Assembly: GCA_005281725.1 (NCBI GenBank)
Contig: SSBO01000013.1
Coordinates: 339,565-403,564, forward strand
Direction: 5' to 3'
DNA length: 64,000 bases
Source: Wuchereria bancrofti
Taxonomy: Eukaryota > Nematoda > Chromadorea > Rhabditida > Onchocercidae
Shown: one piece after another, positions 1 to 13,350 of the stretch
Numbering within the stretch: the first letter of the stretch is position 1
Layout: the number at the start of each line of letters is the position of its first letter
Position numbers and translations under genes: made by a program
Notes under the pieces: generated by a model
What the model was told of the DNA's origin: nothing
Databases searched by the model: none
Seen by the model: the letters and a program-made list of their open reading frames with translations, nothing else

Positions 1-57
1 GATCATCATACATCCATACACATACATAAATAAATAAATATCATTCACTCTCTCTTT

Positions 58-3000
58 TTCATTCCTCAGAATTGCATGAAATCTAAATTGAAACTATTAT
101 TAAACCTTTAGGAAAAATTGCGAAATAGAATGAATAGCAAATGAATGAATCAAGAAATGATAGCATTCTGTGATGTAATTTCACTCTCTCTTCGTATCCA
201 TAAATTTTTTCATAGAATAATAACATAAGGAGAAATGATCGTCATCAGCTTTTCCTTTCAAATGATAGTTGACATAGACGCATCTAACTTCATAGCTATT
301 TCTGCTTTCAACATTTTTTTGCTCAAAAAGAATGAGAGTTATTATTCTATTTGTACATAAATAAAAATGAGCAGTTTTTCGACATCTATTATATTCTAAA
401 AAAAGAAAAAAAATCGCTCAATGCTAGTCATTAACTATCCAAATTTCCATTAATTCAAGATTGATTTGAAAATGTAATCTTCTAGATTGAATGTATACAT
501 ATTTATACATATATAGTACAATGCTTAGTTGTCACAATTGACTACGAGGATTTTTTTGTTTGTTTTTTTTTTTGATATAGATCGGATGTCGTTAATATTC
601 TTAAATGGAGGAGCACTAAGTCATATTGTTCATGTATGCAATTGAAAATTTGCATATAATAGAAAAAAAACATGCGAAAATAAATTGAAAAGTGTTTATT
701 TATACTTCATCTCTTAAAATGCACCTATTTTGAATGAAATAAGAAAAAAATATTAAATAATAAAAAAACGATAGATAAACAAATATAAGTAGTAAAGGCA
801 TAAATATACTTTCAGGCCTATAATACACTTTGAAGATTCAATGAATCAATACTATAAAATACGTTCTTCCGGCAACTTTTCTCACGTATTATGCGAGAAA
901 AAAAGGCCAAAAGAAGATAAAGTTGGAAATACGGGATTAACAGAGAAACAAGGTCTTTTTTGGCAAAATATTGCTTAGATTCTTAAACAAACGAAACTAT
1001 CTCCATAATGATGGAGAAATTTTTTACTTCGCCAAATTTTAATTTTACCATCGGTTTTTCCACTGATACTGCCATAGTACTATCAACTGGATTCAACGCA
1101 ACCGCCGCAGCATGCGGTAATTCTCCAATAACGCAGTGATATTCACGTGACCAAATTCGTCCACCGTCAACCGAGGCACTGGAAAACACATAAAAGAATA
1201 ATGAAACTTAAATAATTATTTAAGTAATTTTTTGAGAAGGACAAACAGACTTGTTACAATTTTTTTGGAAGTGCAAAATCATGAAATTATGTTTCAGGAA
1301 TTAAAGACAAGCCAATACATATTATTTATGAAACAATAAAGCGATTACAAAATCTGAAAGATAAACAACAAAAATCCGAATTAGTTCAACTTTGTTTCTG
1401 TCCAACTTCTCAGAGATTCATGTATAACTGAATTTAAGAAGCGGTAAATAAACTGCTTGAAAAGAAACTTTATTTCGCAACATAATGTCCACCAGCAGAA
1501 CAACCAAACCGTTCAATACACGTTACAAAATGACCAATATATGACTTTTCTATTATCATTGTCGACAAATTGATGACCAAATTTTGGCCGGAAAAATTAT
1601 CTCTTAATGTGAGAAAAATGTTGCCAAAAAACATCAATTAGCAAAAGCGTCAATTAACAGAAATTTTATTTTCTTTCAACTTATTGAATTCTTATTTCAA
1701 ATTCCTCATACCCGATTGTCAATGCAAATAACCATATTAGAATATATACACTATGGGAGGTTAACTGGCATAACAATTTGTAACAAAACAGTTGTGAAGA
1801 TTCTAATATGACTGGTTAGATTTTATAAAAACAGCAACTTCATAATTTAATGAATTAAGAAAATCTAAAAATCAACTTTATCCATTGTAGTAAAGTAGGA
1901 TGAAAACTTACCAAATATACAAATTGTGAGCTACCGCCATAATTATCATGTGTAACATTCATGTACAAATATCTGAAAAAGTAAATTATGAGGAAGTAAT
2001 CAAATATTAAAAGAGAAGACCGGCTTTACTCCAAAAAATTTTATAATTTAATATGTATTGCTGCTACCATACAGTGTAGTCATGTAAGTAAACCAAAAAC
2101 AATATAATATATATAATATAAATATTTGAAACACACAATGGAATATTTATTAACTTCTCATTCTATGTCATCCTGCAAAAACAATCTTAAATACGAGTAA
2201 AACAAAAACATAATTCACTTGATTTTGTCTTCTTTCTCACAAAGAGTCTCACAAAAACAAAAGAAATTATCAATCCCACTGTTCGCTTTAAGAACAAGGA
2301 TAGAACGAATTGAAAATCAAAAATAATTTATTAAAATGAAGTTACTTTTGGTCTAAACTCAATATCATTTCCATAACATAAGTCGATAATGTGATCGGAA
2401 AAGTCAATCATTGACATTATTGTCGATAATTGTGCTTCTTCAAATTCTTGCTGTTGATAATGACGACCTGCTGCTCTGAAAACCATAAAATATACCAAAA
2501 TTTCATATAAAACCAAATTAATATAGAATAATATGATTTCTACCCATATATTTCCTAAATTTTTTCTACTCCATATATTTCTTAAATTTCTCATTTGCAA
2601 TTTTTTTGGTTACCTACCTCTTATGTATTGCTGTAGTAATCAGAGATATGTAACTCTTAATCAATTATGAACTAATTCAGATAAAAATAACGATTAAAAC
2701 CACAACATAAATCCTCCCCACCCGTAAATCCGTCTAATTGATCACTTCAAATTCGGGATCCTTATATCTAAGAAAAAATATCTAAGAAAAAATATAAAAT
2801 ATCTAACTAAAAATTGAAATTAAGGTCCTCGTAACAATCTTACAGCGATGAAATAAAAAACCAAATAAAAAAATTAACCGCTCTTCCCGCTTTGACCATG
2901 ATTCCGTTTCTGGATTTATTTTTCCAGCAATCTGAAAAATTCCATAAGCTTTCATTCCAGTTTAAAAGCAACATAAATCTTCCCGGATGCAAAGTTTAGA

Positions 3001-3080
3001 AATTTTTTTTACAAACAATGAATCGAAATTTGGAATTTTCAACACATTACAGCCTCGATTATAATTTGCAGTGTTTCTTT
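58..3080 (-). pseudogene. FBXW5 pseudogene, 3' half (exons 10-14 plus downstream flank)
   Basis: A decayed copy of the 3' half of the intact F-box/WD40 gene at 47570-53412, lying in the same orientation and matching 46248-49700, including the intergenic DNA downstream of the stop. Because introns and flank are copied too, this is a DNA-level segmental duplication and not a retrocopy. Counterparts of exons 14, 13, 12, 11 and 10 lie near 1000-1180, 1475-1580, 1915-1975, 2335-2475 and 2880-2935. Disruptions visible on comparison: one base lost near 1062, which shifts the last exon's frame; nine bases lost near 1107 (in frame); the acceptor of the exon 13 counterpart changed from TTTTTAGG to TTTTCCGG near 1585; and eight bases lost in the exon 11 counterpart near 2383. 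No F-box half is present on this side. Expression is not expected to give a functional product. Confidence 0.88.
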
Positions 3081-3536
3081 AGTCGATGATGGTAACACTA
3101 CTTACATGTAAAAAACAACATATTTCTAAGATTTTTTAGAATCAAACTTGAATAAAAATGTTATTTCACAAAACATTAATATTATTCTGAATGAATTAAT
3201 TAATGCTTTTAGTTCTCATTAATTCTCACTGTTAACTACTGATGCTTAATAATTCATAAAGCTTTCGAAAAAAGATTTTTTCTTTTTTTAATTGTATTAA
3301 TACATCGATAATTTATAATGAAGAAAGCTCAATATACGAATGGTTGATAATAAATAGTTTTTACTCAAAGTTATAGGAGATAAGTGGAATTTGAGTATTC
3401 ACTTCTGATTTTTTAAATAAGCTAATCATTCATATCACTAGCATTATTTTAGATGCCATATGAAAAGGAAATAACTTGAGAAAAGTGGAAAAGTGATTGA
3501 AAATTTTTCATTGTCTTATTTTCAATGCCTTAATCT

Positions 3537-4883
3537 TATTATCAGCTAACAAAATTAGGATTAGTAATTTCTATGACTGCAAAAAAAGTCGGATCTCTTT
3601 TGAGCTCTACTATGGACGCATCAGTATTGCAAATTTGGATTTGTTCATCATTATCACCGGATGCAGTTGGTAACGAATCAGTTATGAGTCCTGTTTTTCG
3701 GTACAGTTTTCTCTTTAAGCATTTTCATGTCTTTTTTTGTTGGGAGAAAAAAGATTTTCCTTTTTTTTTTTTTAGAAAAAAGAAATTTTTTTTCATACTT
3801 TTCATAAAAACTTTTCTATACCAAAATTTTAGGTATGCACAGGAAGGGGAAGGATTTTTTCTAGCACATATTAACTTTTAAATTGTTACGGGTTCGTAGA
3901 AAGCAATTCTGAGGCTTTCCTAAGCATCAATGTAATGCATCTCGTAAATTGGTGCAATTCCACACCAAATTTGTTTGAACGAAGTTCATTATGTCAGTTG
4001 CTTTATCTTTGTTTATCTGTAAGTTAAGATATTAGTGTGTTGGTAAGTTTTTAACTCTCATTCATCAATACTAACCTGTATTGTATGAAGTTAATATTTT
4101 TACATGCTGTTTGTATTATTTCTAAGACGCTCTTTAAATATTGATGAAATGTTTGAAATGTGATGCAGATTATTTTTATTTAGGATATTGGATCGAGGTG
4201 GGACTTATTGTCAGATGATCAAGTTAAGTCAATTTGTTCCCTCTCGACTCCGAGGTGTTGTAGTCCTTGCAGATTTCAATATGCATTTGTGTATGAAATT
4301 GTGTTGCTAATAGAACGTTTATCGGTTCAGTCTATCTGCTAATCTTTAACCAAAATTTTTAAAGTCTAATACTCAACTAAAGTCTAAAATTTAAAAATTC
4401 TGAATAAGAGATAGGAGTGCATGAATGAAAAAATATGAAACTAAGTTAACCAATTAATTTTAATATGGATTACTTTTGCTATCGTGAACTGTTTCCGGAA
4501 TATCTACGCAATCCATATTTAGTATGTAGTCTGTCTTTTATATCACTAATTTTTTCGGTTTTCGATCTAGACGCAGTATAGACACAGTTTATGTAATTGA
4601 AGATATCTTTTTTCATTTTAATTTAATGCGTTTTCCGATGTTAACTTCGAAGGCAAATGAACTGGTAAGTGAAGAATTAAGCGATAGTGAACGAAGAAGT
4701 AAAATGAAAAAGCGAATTGAGGAAATTAGTTCTGCTTGGGGAACGGAGTGTTCTAACTGCAAAAATTAGCATTTGATGGATCAAGATGACAATGTTAATC
4801 GTTCACCGGTCACATATGCCGCATGTTGTCCATGTTTTTGCCATGAAAATGATCATCGATTATTAATTTATGCAACGGGTGAC
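3537..4883 (+). pseudogene. FBXW5 pseudogene, inverted middle segment (exons 5-9)
   Basis: This segment matches 51450-50075 of the intact gene in reverse orientation, so its exons read on the plus strand, facing the pseudo-exons at 58-3080. It holds counterparts of exon 5 (about 3545-3701), the 21-nt exon 6 (about 3833-3853), exon 7 (about 4183-4270), exon 8 (about 4476-4523) and a truncated exon 9 (about 4640-4883). The exon 5 copy is still open. Decay is clear elsewhere: the donor after exon 6 has lost its GT, about 31 bases including the end and donor of exon 7 are gone near 4271, and a Trp codon of exon 9 has become TAG at 4767-4769. The match stops abruptly at about 4883, where unrelated sequence with a TMC-like exon begins. 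Confidence 0.88.
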
Positions 4884-5012
4884 AGCAACTATATCCGAAT
4901 ACAAATAAAGTAATGATAAAATAAGCTAGTGGTACAGCATATCGTACCCGTGCTCCAACAAATTCATCATTACTGTAATAACCGTAGAACAATGGTGAAT
5001 ATTTAAGATAGC
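4884..5012 (-). pseudogene. TMC-like exon fragment at the duplication breakpoint
   Basis: A minus-strand reading frame of about 43 codons, preceded by a good splice acceptor (TTGCAG at 5013-5018), encodes a peptide containing LKYSPLFYGYYSN, then RYAVPLAYFIITLFVFGYS. This pattern (aromatic-rich YG[FY]Y motif, then a PLAYF transmembrane start) is typical of transmembrane channel-like (TMC) proteins, the family of mechanotransduction channel subunits that includes nematode tmc-1 and tmc-2. Homology stops where the inverted FBXW5 segment begins, so the exon may be cut at the breakpoint; no further TMC exon was recognised nearby with confidence. It could be the last surviving piece of a disrupted gene, or an exon of a gene whose other exons I cannot recognise. 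The family call rests on a short peptide. Confidence 0.5.
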
Positions 5013-5441
5013 CTGCAATAATGAAAAATGTAATGTGATGTGTTGAATAGTCATTCATTGATATGATAATGAATGTAAATTGTTTATTGATAAGTTTGAA
5101 GAGAGGAAAGAATTTTATGTTTAATAATAATTTCATTCACTGCATTTTGCTGAATTAATCTTTGGAATTCATTTCAAATTACAAAATTCTTCAAAAATTT
5201 CAAATTACAATAAAAAATTTAAGGCACAATCAAAAACTAATCCATTTTATTGTGTCTTCTAAATGTTACATTAAGTTTTTTTTTTTAATGATAACATAAT
5301 GAATGATTATAGAGCTACAATTATATTGTAGAATTGTATAGTCCACGACAATTCTAACTTCTGAGAAAATTGATTGGCCTAATTAACCAAGGATTATTTT
5401 CTAAGAAATAATGATAATGTCAATAATAAACAAGAAAGTAC

Positions 5442-5546
5442 ATCAAAATTTGAGACGACTTGTAATTCATCCGTACTAATTATTGTGATGGAACTTGATG
5501 CAGTACAATTCATGCGATTCGGATCTGCTGCAGCGTCCGCTAGCAT
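5442..5546 (-). other. Possible isolated exon of unknown product
   Basis: A 105-base open stretch on the minus strand is bounded by a strong acceptor (TTTGCAG at 5547 onwards) and a possible GTACTT donor. It has 35 in-frame codons and a locally higher GC content than its surroundings; its peptide starts MLADAAADPNRMNC. It lies 5' of the TMC-like exon on the same strand and could belong to the same broken gene, but I see no family motif. Support is weak. Confidence 0.22.
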
Positions 5547-5821
5547 CTGCAAATAAGTCAAAAATTGGTGAAAGATTATTTTCATATTATTGTTTCAGTT
5601 AGCGTACTGATTAACGTTTCCACATAATGTTTTCAAGTACTGTAACGTCTTGTACTCACGTGATACTTTGATTATTGTCATAGACAAAAAAGCATTCTAC
5701 AATGAAAAATTGCATCATTTTACTGAAGCTTCTCTGTCTATTCAATTTAAAGTATNAAGAAAAGAAAAAAAATAAATAAACAAGAACAAAATAAAATCAA
5801 GCCGAAAAAAATGTTGAGCAA

Positions 5822-5895
<74 letters not shown>

Positions 5896-5908
5896 TATTA
5901 TTATTATA
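5822..5908. repeat. (ATT)n microsatellite
   Basis: About 29 consecutive ATT/TTA trinucleotides with a single interruption near 5891. Probably polymorphic in length between individuals. Confidence 0.97.
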
Positions 5909-6017
5909 TGCATAATATCAATGGATTTATACTTCCTAAGTGGCAAATACATTTTCGTGTTTGATAATGAGAAGGAAATTAAATAATAAGTAATGGTAAT
6001 CAGTGATAATTATATAT

Positions 6018-6054
6018 AACATCTATCAATATTAGATTTCAATTGATAGATGTT
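6018..6054. repeat. 13-bp perfect inverted repeat (hairpin)
   Basis: AACATCTATCAAT at 6018-6030 and its exact reverse complement at 6042-6054 are separated by an 11-base loop. It could be a remnant of a small inverted-repeat element or a chance palindrome in AT-rich DNA. Confidence 0.8.
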
Positions 6055-6194
6055 ATTTTTGAATTCTTATCAACCGATTTATTATCACTGATAAATATTT
6101 TACTAATGCAGGTTTCCTTATTATTTCAATTTTAAACACTTGCAGTTTTTTTACTTTGCGATAATAGTATGTTAATATGAAGAAATGAAAGATC

Positions 6195-6240
6195 GAGAGA
6201 GAGAGAGAGAGAGAGAGAGAGGGAAAGAAAGAGAGAAAGG
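6195..6240. repeat. (GA)n microsatellite
   Basis: About 14 GA dinucleotides followed by a degenerate purine-only tail (GGGAAAGAAAGAGAGAAAGG). Confidence 0.95.
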
Positions 6241-7221
6241 GAGATTTTAAAAAATATAGAAATTTAATTGAAAGATAGAAATAACAATAATTTATGTTCA
6301 AATAAACTATAATGGATTAGGAAGTTGTTTTTTTTTTTTGAGTTTTATTTGCTTTTTTTTGGAAGATTTAGAATTAGAGAAATGATCGAATTCAATTAGA
6401 ATTTCAATTTCAAATGTCTACTACTTTAAATTATTACAAAAAAAAATAGGGAAAAAAATCCTATAAAGATTGTTCGCAAATACTGTAGTAATTTAAATAA
6501 GTATAAGTTGACTTATAATTGCATTCTATTGTTATTTAAAAAAGGGAAGAAAAGACTGATAAAAGACAAAAAAGAAAATTTTCAACATAGAAAAAAATCT
6601 TTTGTGATAACATGGAATTTTGTAATATTAAAGATCAAAATGATAAAATATTCTTTCCACCATTAAAATATATTATAATAAGTGATAAGTTTAATAATAT
6701 TCAAAGAAGAAAGATTAAAAATCATTGCTTATCATCATACATACAATTTCAATTTTATTCTTTCGCGATTTCCTCTTTTAAAGTCTCAAAATATTTTATG
6801 TAAATAAATCACTATGAGAATTTATAAGCAAAATAGAAAACATTTGAGCTTTATGGAAATTTTATTTTTCAATATCAAAGATTAAAATGATAAAATAATC
6901 ACTAAAATATATGACAATAAATGAAAATTTCGACAATATTTTTTAGAAAATAAAACAGAAATGCAAATAACAAATTCAAATTTTATAATCAACAATTTTA
7001 CAAAACATTAGTCTGAGTAATTTAAGACTAAAAATTTAAGATTAAAAAAATTTCAACATTTATCTTTCATTTATACTTCATAAAATGCTCTTTCTCTTTT
7101 TCTCTCTCTCTCACTCTCTTTCTTCTTCAATATTGCCTTGAATATAGTAAAATAAGTTTTTTTTTTTTGATATGAAGAAATTGACACATACCGTATAGAT
7201 AGACAAGCACTCAATAAAATG

Positions 7222-7433
7222 TTATAAAAAATTTATTTCAATAATGAATGTTGACAAAATCTTTTTTTTTTCTAATTTTGCAAAATAAAAAGAATAATTT
7301 TAAAATTTAAAAAATATAAATTTAAAATCCAACAAAAAATTGTTTAAGGGTGAAAAAAAAAGACGATGATTAATTACGACATGTTTATAATTGCTATAAA
7401 AAATTTATTTTAATAATGAATGTTTGTCACACA
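7222..7433. repeat. Pair of ~30-bp direct repeats
   Basis: Two near-identical stretches, both containing AAAAAATTTATTT then AATAATGAATGTT, lie at about 7226-7254 and 7398-7426, 172 bases apart. Origin unknown. Confidence 0.75.
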
Positions 7434-8424
7434 TCTGAATGATTAATTAATAAATATATTTATATATCAATCTCTTTCTTTTTTCTTTTTCTATTTTATT
7501 GAAAAATATCACACATCTGTTCTTACATTCAAATTTCACAAAATTTTTTTTCTTTTCTTTTTAAAATAAATGCTAAAAAAATATTATACAAAATCAGAAA
7601 TTCATTAATAATAGTGAGAAGAGAGAAAGTGATAAAGAGCAGTAATCACTTTTTACAACAATAATGACAGTTTTAAAAGAATCTATTTCACTAGTCCCAT
7701 TTTAAGTTTTATTTTGAAACTTTTCAAGTTTACTTAAGCACTGAGCCATATATATTCACTTTGACCTTTGTTACAACAAGTTGACCTTGACTCTTTCATC
7801 TCTTTTCATGCCGATCAAATGAAATTGATAAAAATGGAACGTAAATGATCTATGATCTCTCAATGATGTAATGATATCAGAAAAATTTATCACGTTTTAC
7901 TTCACATATTGGAAAATGATTTTCTAAATTTCAATGAAAATTTTAAATTTGTTGAGATTATCAATTACTTCCATTTTTATTTTTCTCTCCCTTTTTCTCA
8001 ACTATTCTTTAGATTTATCTTTATCTAAATTTTCTAACCTATATTTTATCCACACAATATTTAAATGCTATTTGCAATTTATTATTATTCCGATGAAATG
8101 AAGTTTTAAAAAAAAGAAAAAAATTTAAATTAAATTTTTAAAAAAAATAAATTTTTTTTAAGTTAAAATTATTCGAATATCGCTGATGCAATGCTTTTTT
8201 TCCATAATATAACAAACATTTAAACGAAAAAAAAATAATACAATACATAAGGTAATATTAGATTCTTTTGTGGTACTGAAATGAAAATGGAACAATTCTG
8301 AATGAAATGATAGGCTACTGATATGATACGATGATATGACGGAATGATAATGATCCAGTAGAAATGATAATAATGATAATAACAGCGATAAGAGCAATAG
8401 TGGCTCATTCAAGGAATGTCAACT

Positions 8425-8435
8425 ATATATATGTA

Positions 8436-8474
<39 letters not shown>

Positions 8475-8484
8475 CTGTGTGTCT
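8425..8484. repeat. (GT)n / (GTAT)n microsatellite
   Basis: A short TATG run followed by about 16 GT dinucleotides and a degenerate GT-rich end. Confidence 0.95.
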
Positions 8485-8790
8485 ATAGGAAAGAAAACCC
8501 AAAAAGGGAAGTAAACATTTTAAACAACAATAAATCAAATTTCTTTTACTATTATCACTTCAATAAAATGAAATTCTAAATCTTTTCTACTTCAATAGAT
8601 AATCTAACAAAAAAATTGTTCATTTATTTCAATTCTCTCTCAATATCGACTTCAATCTTTATCCTTTCTTTAATTCTAATCCCAATTTTCATTTCTAATT
8701 TATTATTCAATAAAATTTTTCTCGCAAAAAAAAAATATTCGTTTCTTTTTTTTCTTTCGTCATAAACAAGAAATCAAAAAAATAAAATTA

Positions 8791-8905
8791 AAATAAAACG
8801 AGAAATGATAGAAGAAAAATAGAAAAATAAGTTAGAGTAGAACTAAAAAATAAAATAAAACAAAATGAGAAATGATAGAAGTAGAATAGAAAAATAAGTT
8901 AAAGT
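8791..8905. repeat. Two-copy tandem repeat, unit about 60 bp
   Basis: Two adjacent copies share the core GAGAAATGATAGAAG followed by AATAGAAAAATAAGTTA, at about 8799-8834 and 8866-8901, with small indels. Confidence 0.75.
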
Positions 8906-11900
8906 GAAAATAAGAAAAAAATAAGGGAATTTTTTTTCTTTTTTTGTTTGTTTGATCAATAAATGATAGTGGGTGAGAAAAAAAACAAAACAAAAAACAA
9001 AAAAGAAAAAAAAATGAGCAAAAAATATTTTTCATTCATAAAGTTGTACTTGATTGCTTTTAGCTTTACTAGGAAATAAATTTTGAGCTTCTTCCAATTA
9101 TTATATAAATCAATCAGACATTTCTGTTAAATTTTTATAAACAGATTGATAAATTTATGATGTTTTTAATGCTAATGAACTAAAACTAAAATATATTAAT
9201 TAATTGCTTATTGTATAAATAAATTATTGCATAAAAATTATTAATTCATTGATAAGAATATTATTTCAATTAGAATTTGCTAAATTCAATAATTTCAATT
9301 TATGATTTTTCCTTCGATTATTTCATTTCTTTCACATTTTATATACATACATATATCATTGTTAACAATTTCCTTAAATTAAATTTAATTTCTTCTCTTT
9401 TTAAATTATATCATCTTAAACTGGATTGCAGTGCAATACCATTTACATATTCTTTTAAAGTAGTAAGTTACATCAAAATAACGATAACAACAATAACATT
9501 AATGAATTTTTCTTAATTTTTTTTTTGAAAAAGAAAAAATTTAAGTAAAAAGATCATAACTGAAAAAAAAATATAATTTTTAGCCTTTAAAGAAAAAAAG
9601 ACATGAAAAAAAAAGGAAGAGAGACACAACAACAAACTCTTTAAATTGGAAAGTTTAAGTATGGGAATCTATCAAACATTTGAAAATTGAAAAATTTTTT
9701 AAATTTCGAAAAATTATTCCATTTTTTTTCTTATTTGGTGAAAGATTTCATTTAATTGTTCAAAAGCTATGTAACTAAATAATGGTAATGATCATTGTAA
9801 AAAAAAGAAGAATAATCATGACAAATTTAAAAAATTTTAAACAATGGATGAAATTTATTCGACTGCAATTCATAAATCACTTAGTGTTTGAAGTGATCAA
9901 CTGTTCAAAATAAGAAGAAAAATAGCACTAATTTGACATATGATTAACGGAAAATGTATTTTTTTTTTCGAGACGTAAAAACCATCCATTTTCTTGTATT
10001 TTGTCTAATTTTTTTTTATTTTATTATTGTTTTTGTTTTGTTTTGCTTCTTTCATTGTTTTTATGAAATTGAAAAAATTATGTTTATATTTGACATATAA
10101 TTTAATTACGTCTATATTATGTGTACGACAAAATATTTTAAAATAAGCAATAAAATATCGATTAGAGCATATTTACATTCTATTTTGTATTTATGATAAA
10201 TTTAGAGTTTTAAAAATAGTCATAAAAATAATCATTAATTATAATATTTCAAGATTTTTTAAATTGAATTTTAGTGCGAAAAAATCTTTATATATTGAAA
10301 ATTTTTTTTAAATATATATATATATTTCTTTTTAATATATATCTTTTTTTTAATATATATGAAAGTTTTAATACACATCTTTCATTTTTCTCCACAATTT
10401 TTAGTAGTTAGTATTTTTAATTTTAAATTTTCATAAATATGTTTTCCTTCTAATGAAATTTTTATATGACCAGCAAAAAAAAAAAACAAAAAGAAAAAAT
10501 TGTGGTAAAAGAATTAAGCACTTATGAATGATATTTAATTAGATAGGATAAATAAACAATAAATCACTTGGTAAAATGATAAAATGATTTATTTATTTAT
10601 TTGTTAAATGTTATCACATAAAGGATTTTGGATGTAATATTCAATTAGTAACAAATATCAGTCATTTGTAGTCTCATTCAATATATTATCTTTCTGCATA
10701 TTTTTATAACCTATCTCATTCATTTATTTTATTCTATCTAATTATTTTTGTTTTATCATTTTTATCATAAAATATAACTCTCTACTTCATCATTAAAATA
10801 ATCCATTGCAAATTTTAGGCTTTGCGGTATGATAATTGTGCATCAATTCTCTTAAGTTATCAATTCACCAATATTTATTTTTCAAATTGATAACATTATC
10901 AATGTTAACAATTTGAATTGATTTAACCTTAAGTATTAGTGTAATAAAAAAATGAATGTATTACTTTTAGTAGCCCTTTTGACCAAATTTACAAGAAATC
11001 TGAGGTTTGTATTGCAATGAATCATACTGTTACTGTTGGCAGTGATATTTTCTTTTTTTTCCAAATAGGAAGAAGATTAAATGATAATAATCATTGTGAG
11101 ATACTGCGAATGATTGCAAATTTTAAGAATTCCTGAAAACAAAAAGAAAGAAAGAAAGAATGAAAAGCCATTAATTGATTGAGGAATCAATGAATTTAAT
11201 CTTATTAAATAATATTTCAATAAATTTTAGAATAAAGGTAAATATGAATGAATGAGTTAATTAATTAATACATGCACCTCGTCTATCACTATTAAATGTT
11301 AATTAAATCATTTGTATGTGCTATTTAACAATAATATTTATCGAAAAGAAAATTTTTTTTTGAAACAGAAAAATTTAATTACAGCGAAATAACAATGAAA
11401 CAGAAGAAAAAATTGAAAATATTGAGTAAGAAGGAAATTTTTAAAATGACGTTTCTAATATTAGCATTAAATCACTTGATTTGTGTGATATACAATTGAA
11501 TTATATGAAAAGTTTGGAATAAAGCATTGTTTTTTTTTTCGTTTCACTAATAAGATTTTTTTTTACTGATAAGAATATTTGGTAAGACATTATGATAAAA
11601 TAAAGAATGAAAAGTGAAACAAATCGAAATTTTTTTTTCTTTCAAAATAATGGTATATTGTTCTATCATCATTGTAATCATTTATCAAAAATGTTTGAGG
11701 TACATCTTCTTTTTTAAAAACTGTTTTTAACTTTTAGAATTATTATTTGAAGAAAAGAATCCAATAATTTTCATCATTAATTATCAATTTTTTCATTTTT
11801 AAAATTTAGACTAAATTTATTAGAAAATAATAAAATAGCAATGAAATACAAAATTATCATATAATATGGGTAAATCGATAAATTATAATGGTTAAAAAAA

Positions 11901-13237
11901 ACCAAAATGTTAACAATTTCAGAATTTTTAAAAATTCAGTATTGCTAACTTATCTTAAATCATTTCAATCAAAAATTATGTTTGGTGTGAATGAAGTGAT
12001 AATAATATTATTTGCTTTGTTAAATATTTTGTTTAGCTGAAGCAAAAAAAAGGAAAAGGAAAAGAAAAGAAAAACCACAACATAAAATCTTACGATGATT
12101 GATATTACTCAGAAGTTGTTGCTTCTCAATTCCCATTCAATAAAAAGAAAACTTTTTTTTTTTGTTTATGCATTATTTGAAAGCATCACAAATGTTCAGA
12201 AAGGTGAAGTTAATAGAAAGGCGCTCTAAGATTGTCAATAACGCCTGCTTAATAATTCTTTAAATTAAAAAATAGGTAAATTACCCTTAAACTGAAATCA
12301 ATTTAATGAAGAAAAGGATTTGATCACAAACCTATACCCGTACTTATTAATCAAATTAACTAAAATTTCATTAATCAATTCTAAATTAATATTAACCTAT
12401 TTAATCAATAAGAAATCGCTAATATCATTATGTCACATTTGCACTTACAATCACTATGACTACTCGATCTAACATTAAGTGACATAATTTCTCTCACTTT
12501 TAGCAATTCCATTTAATATATTAAAAATTAATTCAATCGTCCAGGTTCCTTGTCGTCCACATTTCAAATCTCATCCCACTAAATACAAAAAAAAAAATTA
12601 ATAAGGATGAAACTGATTTATGCATTGCATTCCATAAATCATCGCAATGATTGACATATGATAAAGACAGGATAGATACGAATTCCATTAAACTCAACAG
12701 TTTTATCACTCAATTGAGTAAATATCAATTTATGATGATTAACACTAAAGCTTTAAGCATTTTTATTGCTAGTCAAATTTAAATTGAAATTGCAATTAAT
12801 TTTTCGGATTTTTAACTAAATTTCTCATCCTGACTACCATCATATAAAGCAAACAACAGCAAAAGTACAGCAAAATGAGAGCAAAATCACAAGAATTTGT
12901 TAAACTCTTCGATGCATTTTCAAAAATAAATGTTTTTTTTTTTATTGAATGTAATACTTCCTGACAATTTTTTCAAAGATATAACTCAGCTTAGGCTCTT
13001 CTTTTTCGTGCAAGATCAATACGAGCAAACTTCAACACAAGCAATATCATTTTGAAAAAAAAAAGAGCAATTGTTTAATTAACTACTTTAATTACTTCAA
13101 TCATTCATTATAATTAAGATGTTTCTTTTTTTTTTTTGATATGTTGATGATGCATTTTTTTTTTCATGTATGTTCAATAATGCAAAAGTATACATATCCA
13201 AATTCTTCATTACAGAGCAAAAAATAAATTACAAGAC

Positions 13238-13350
13238 ATTTTCAAAGGAAAAACATAAGCATAAATTTTTCAAAGGAAAACTTTTCATAAGCATCTTTCT
13301 CTTTCAAAGACAAAAATTTTCAAAGGAAAACGTAAACATAAGCATAATTT
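13238..13350. repeat. Short irregular tandem repeat
   Basis: Three to four copies of a unit with TTTTCAAAGGAAAA followed by CATAAGCAT and an AT-rich spacer, just downstream of the CPSF1 stop on the minus strand. Confidence 0.7.

Noticed and set aside
3573..3881. A 102-codon plus-strand ORF that could pass for a small gene.
   Set aside because: It is the inverted pseudogene copy of FBXW5 exon 5 read through into intron sequence.
8158..9035. Phe/Ile/Tyr-rich ORFs in the gap upstream of 9 kb, with membrane-like hydrophobicity.
   Set aside because: They are translations of T-rich DNA; no conserved motif, and no phase-consistent neighbouring exons.
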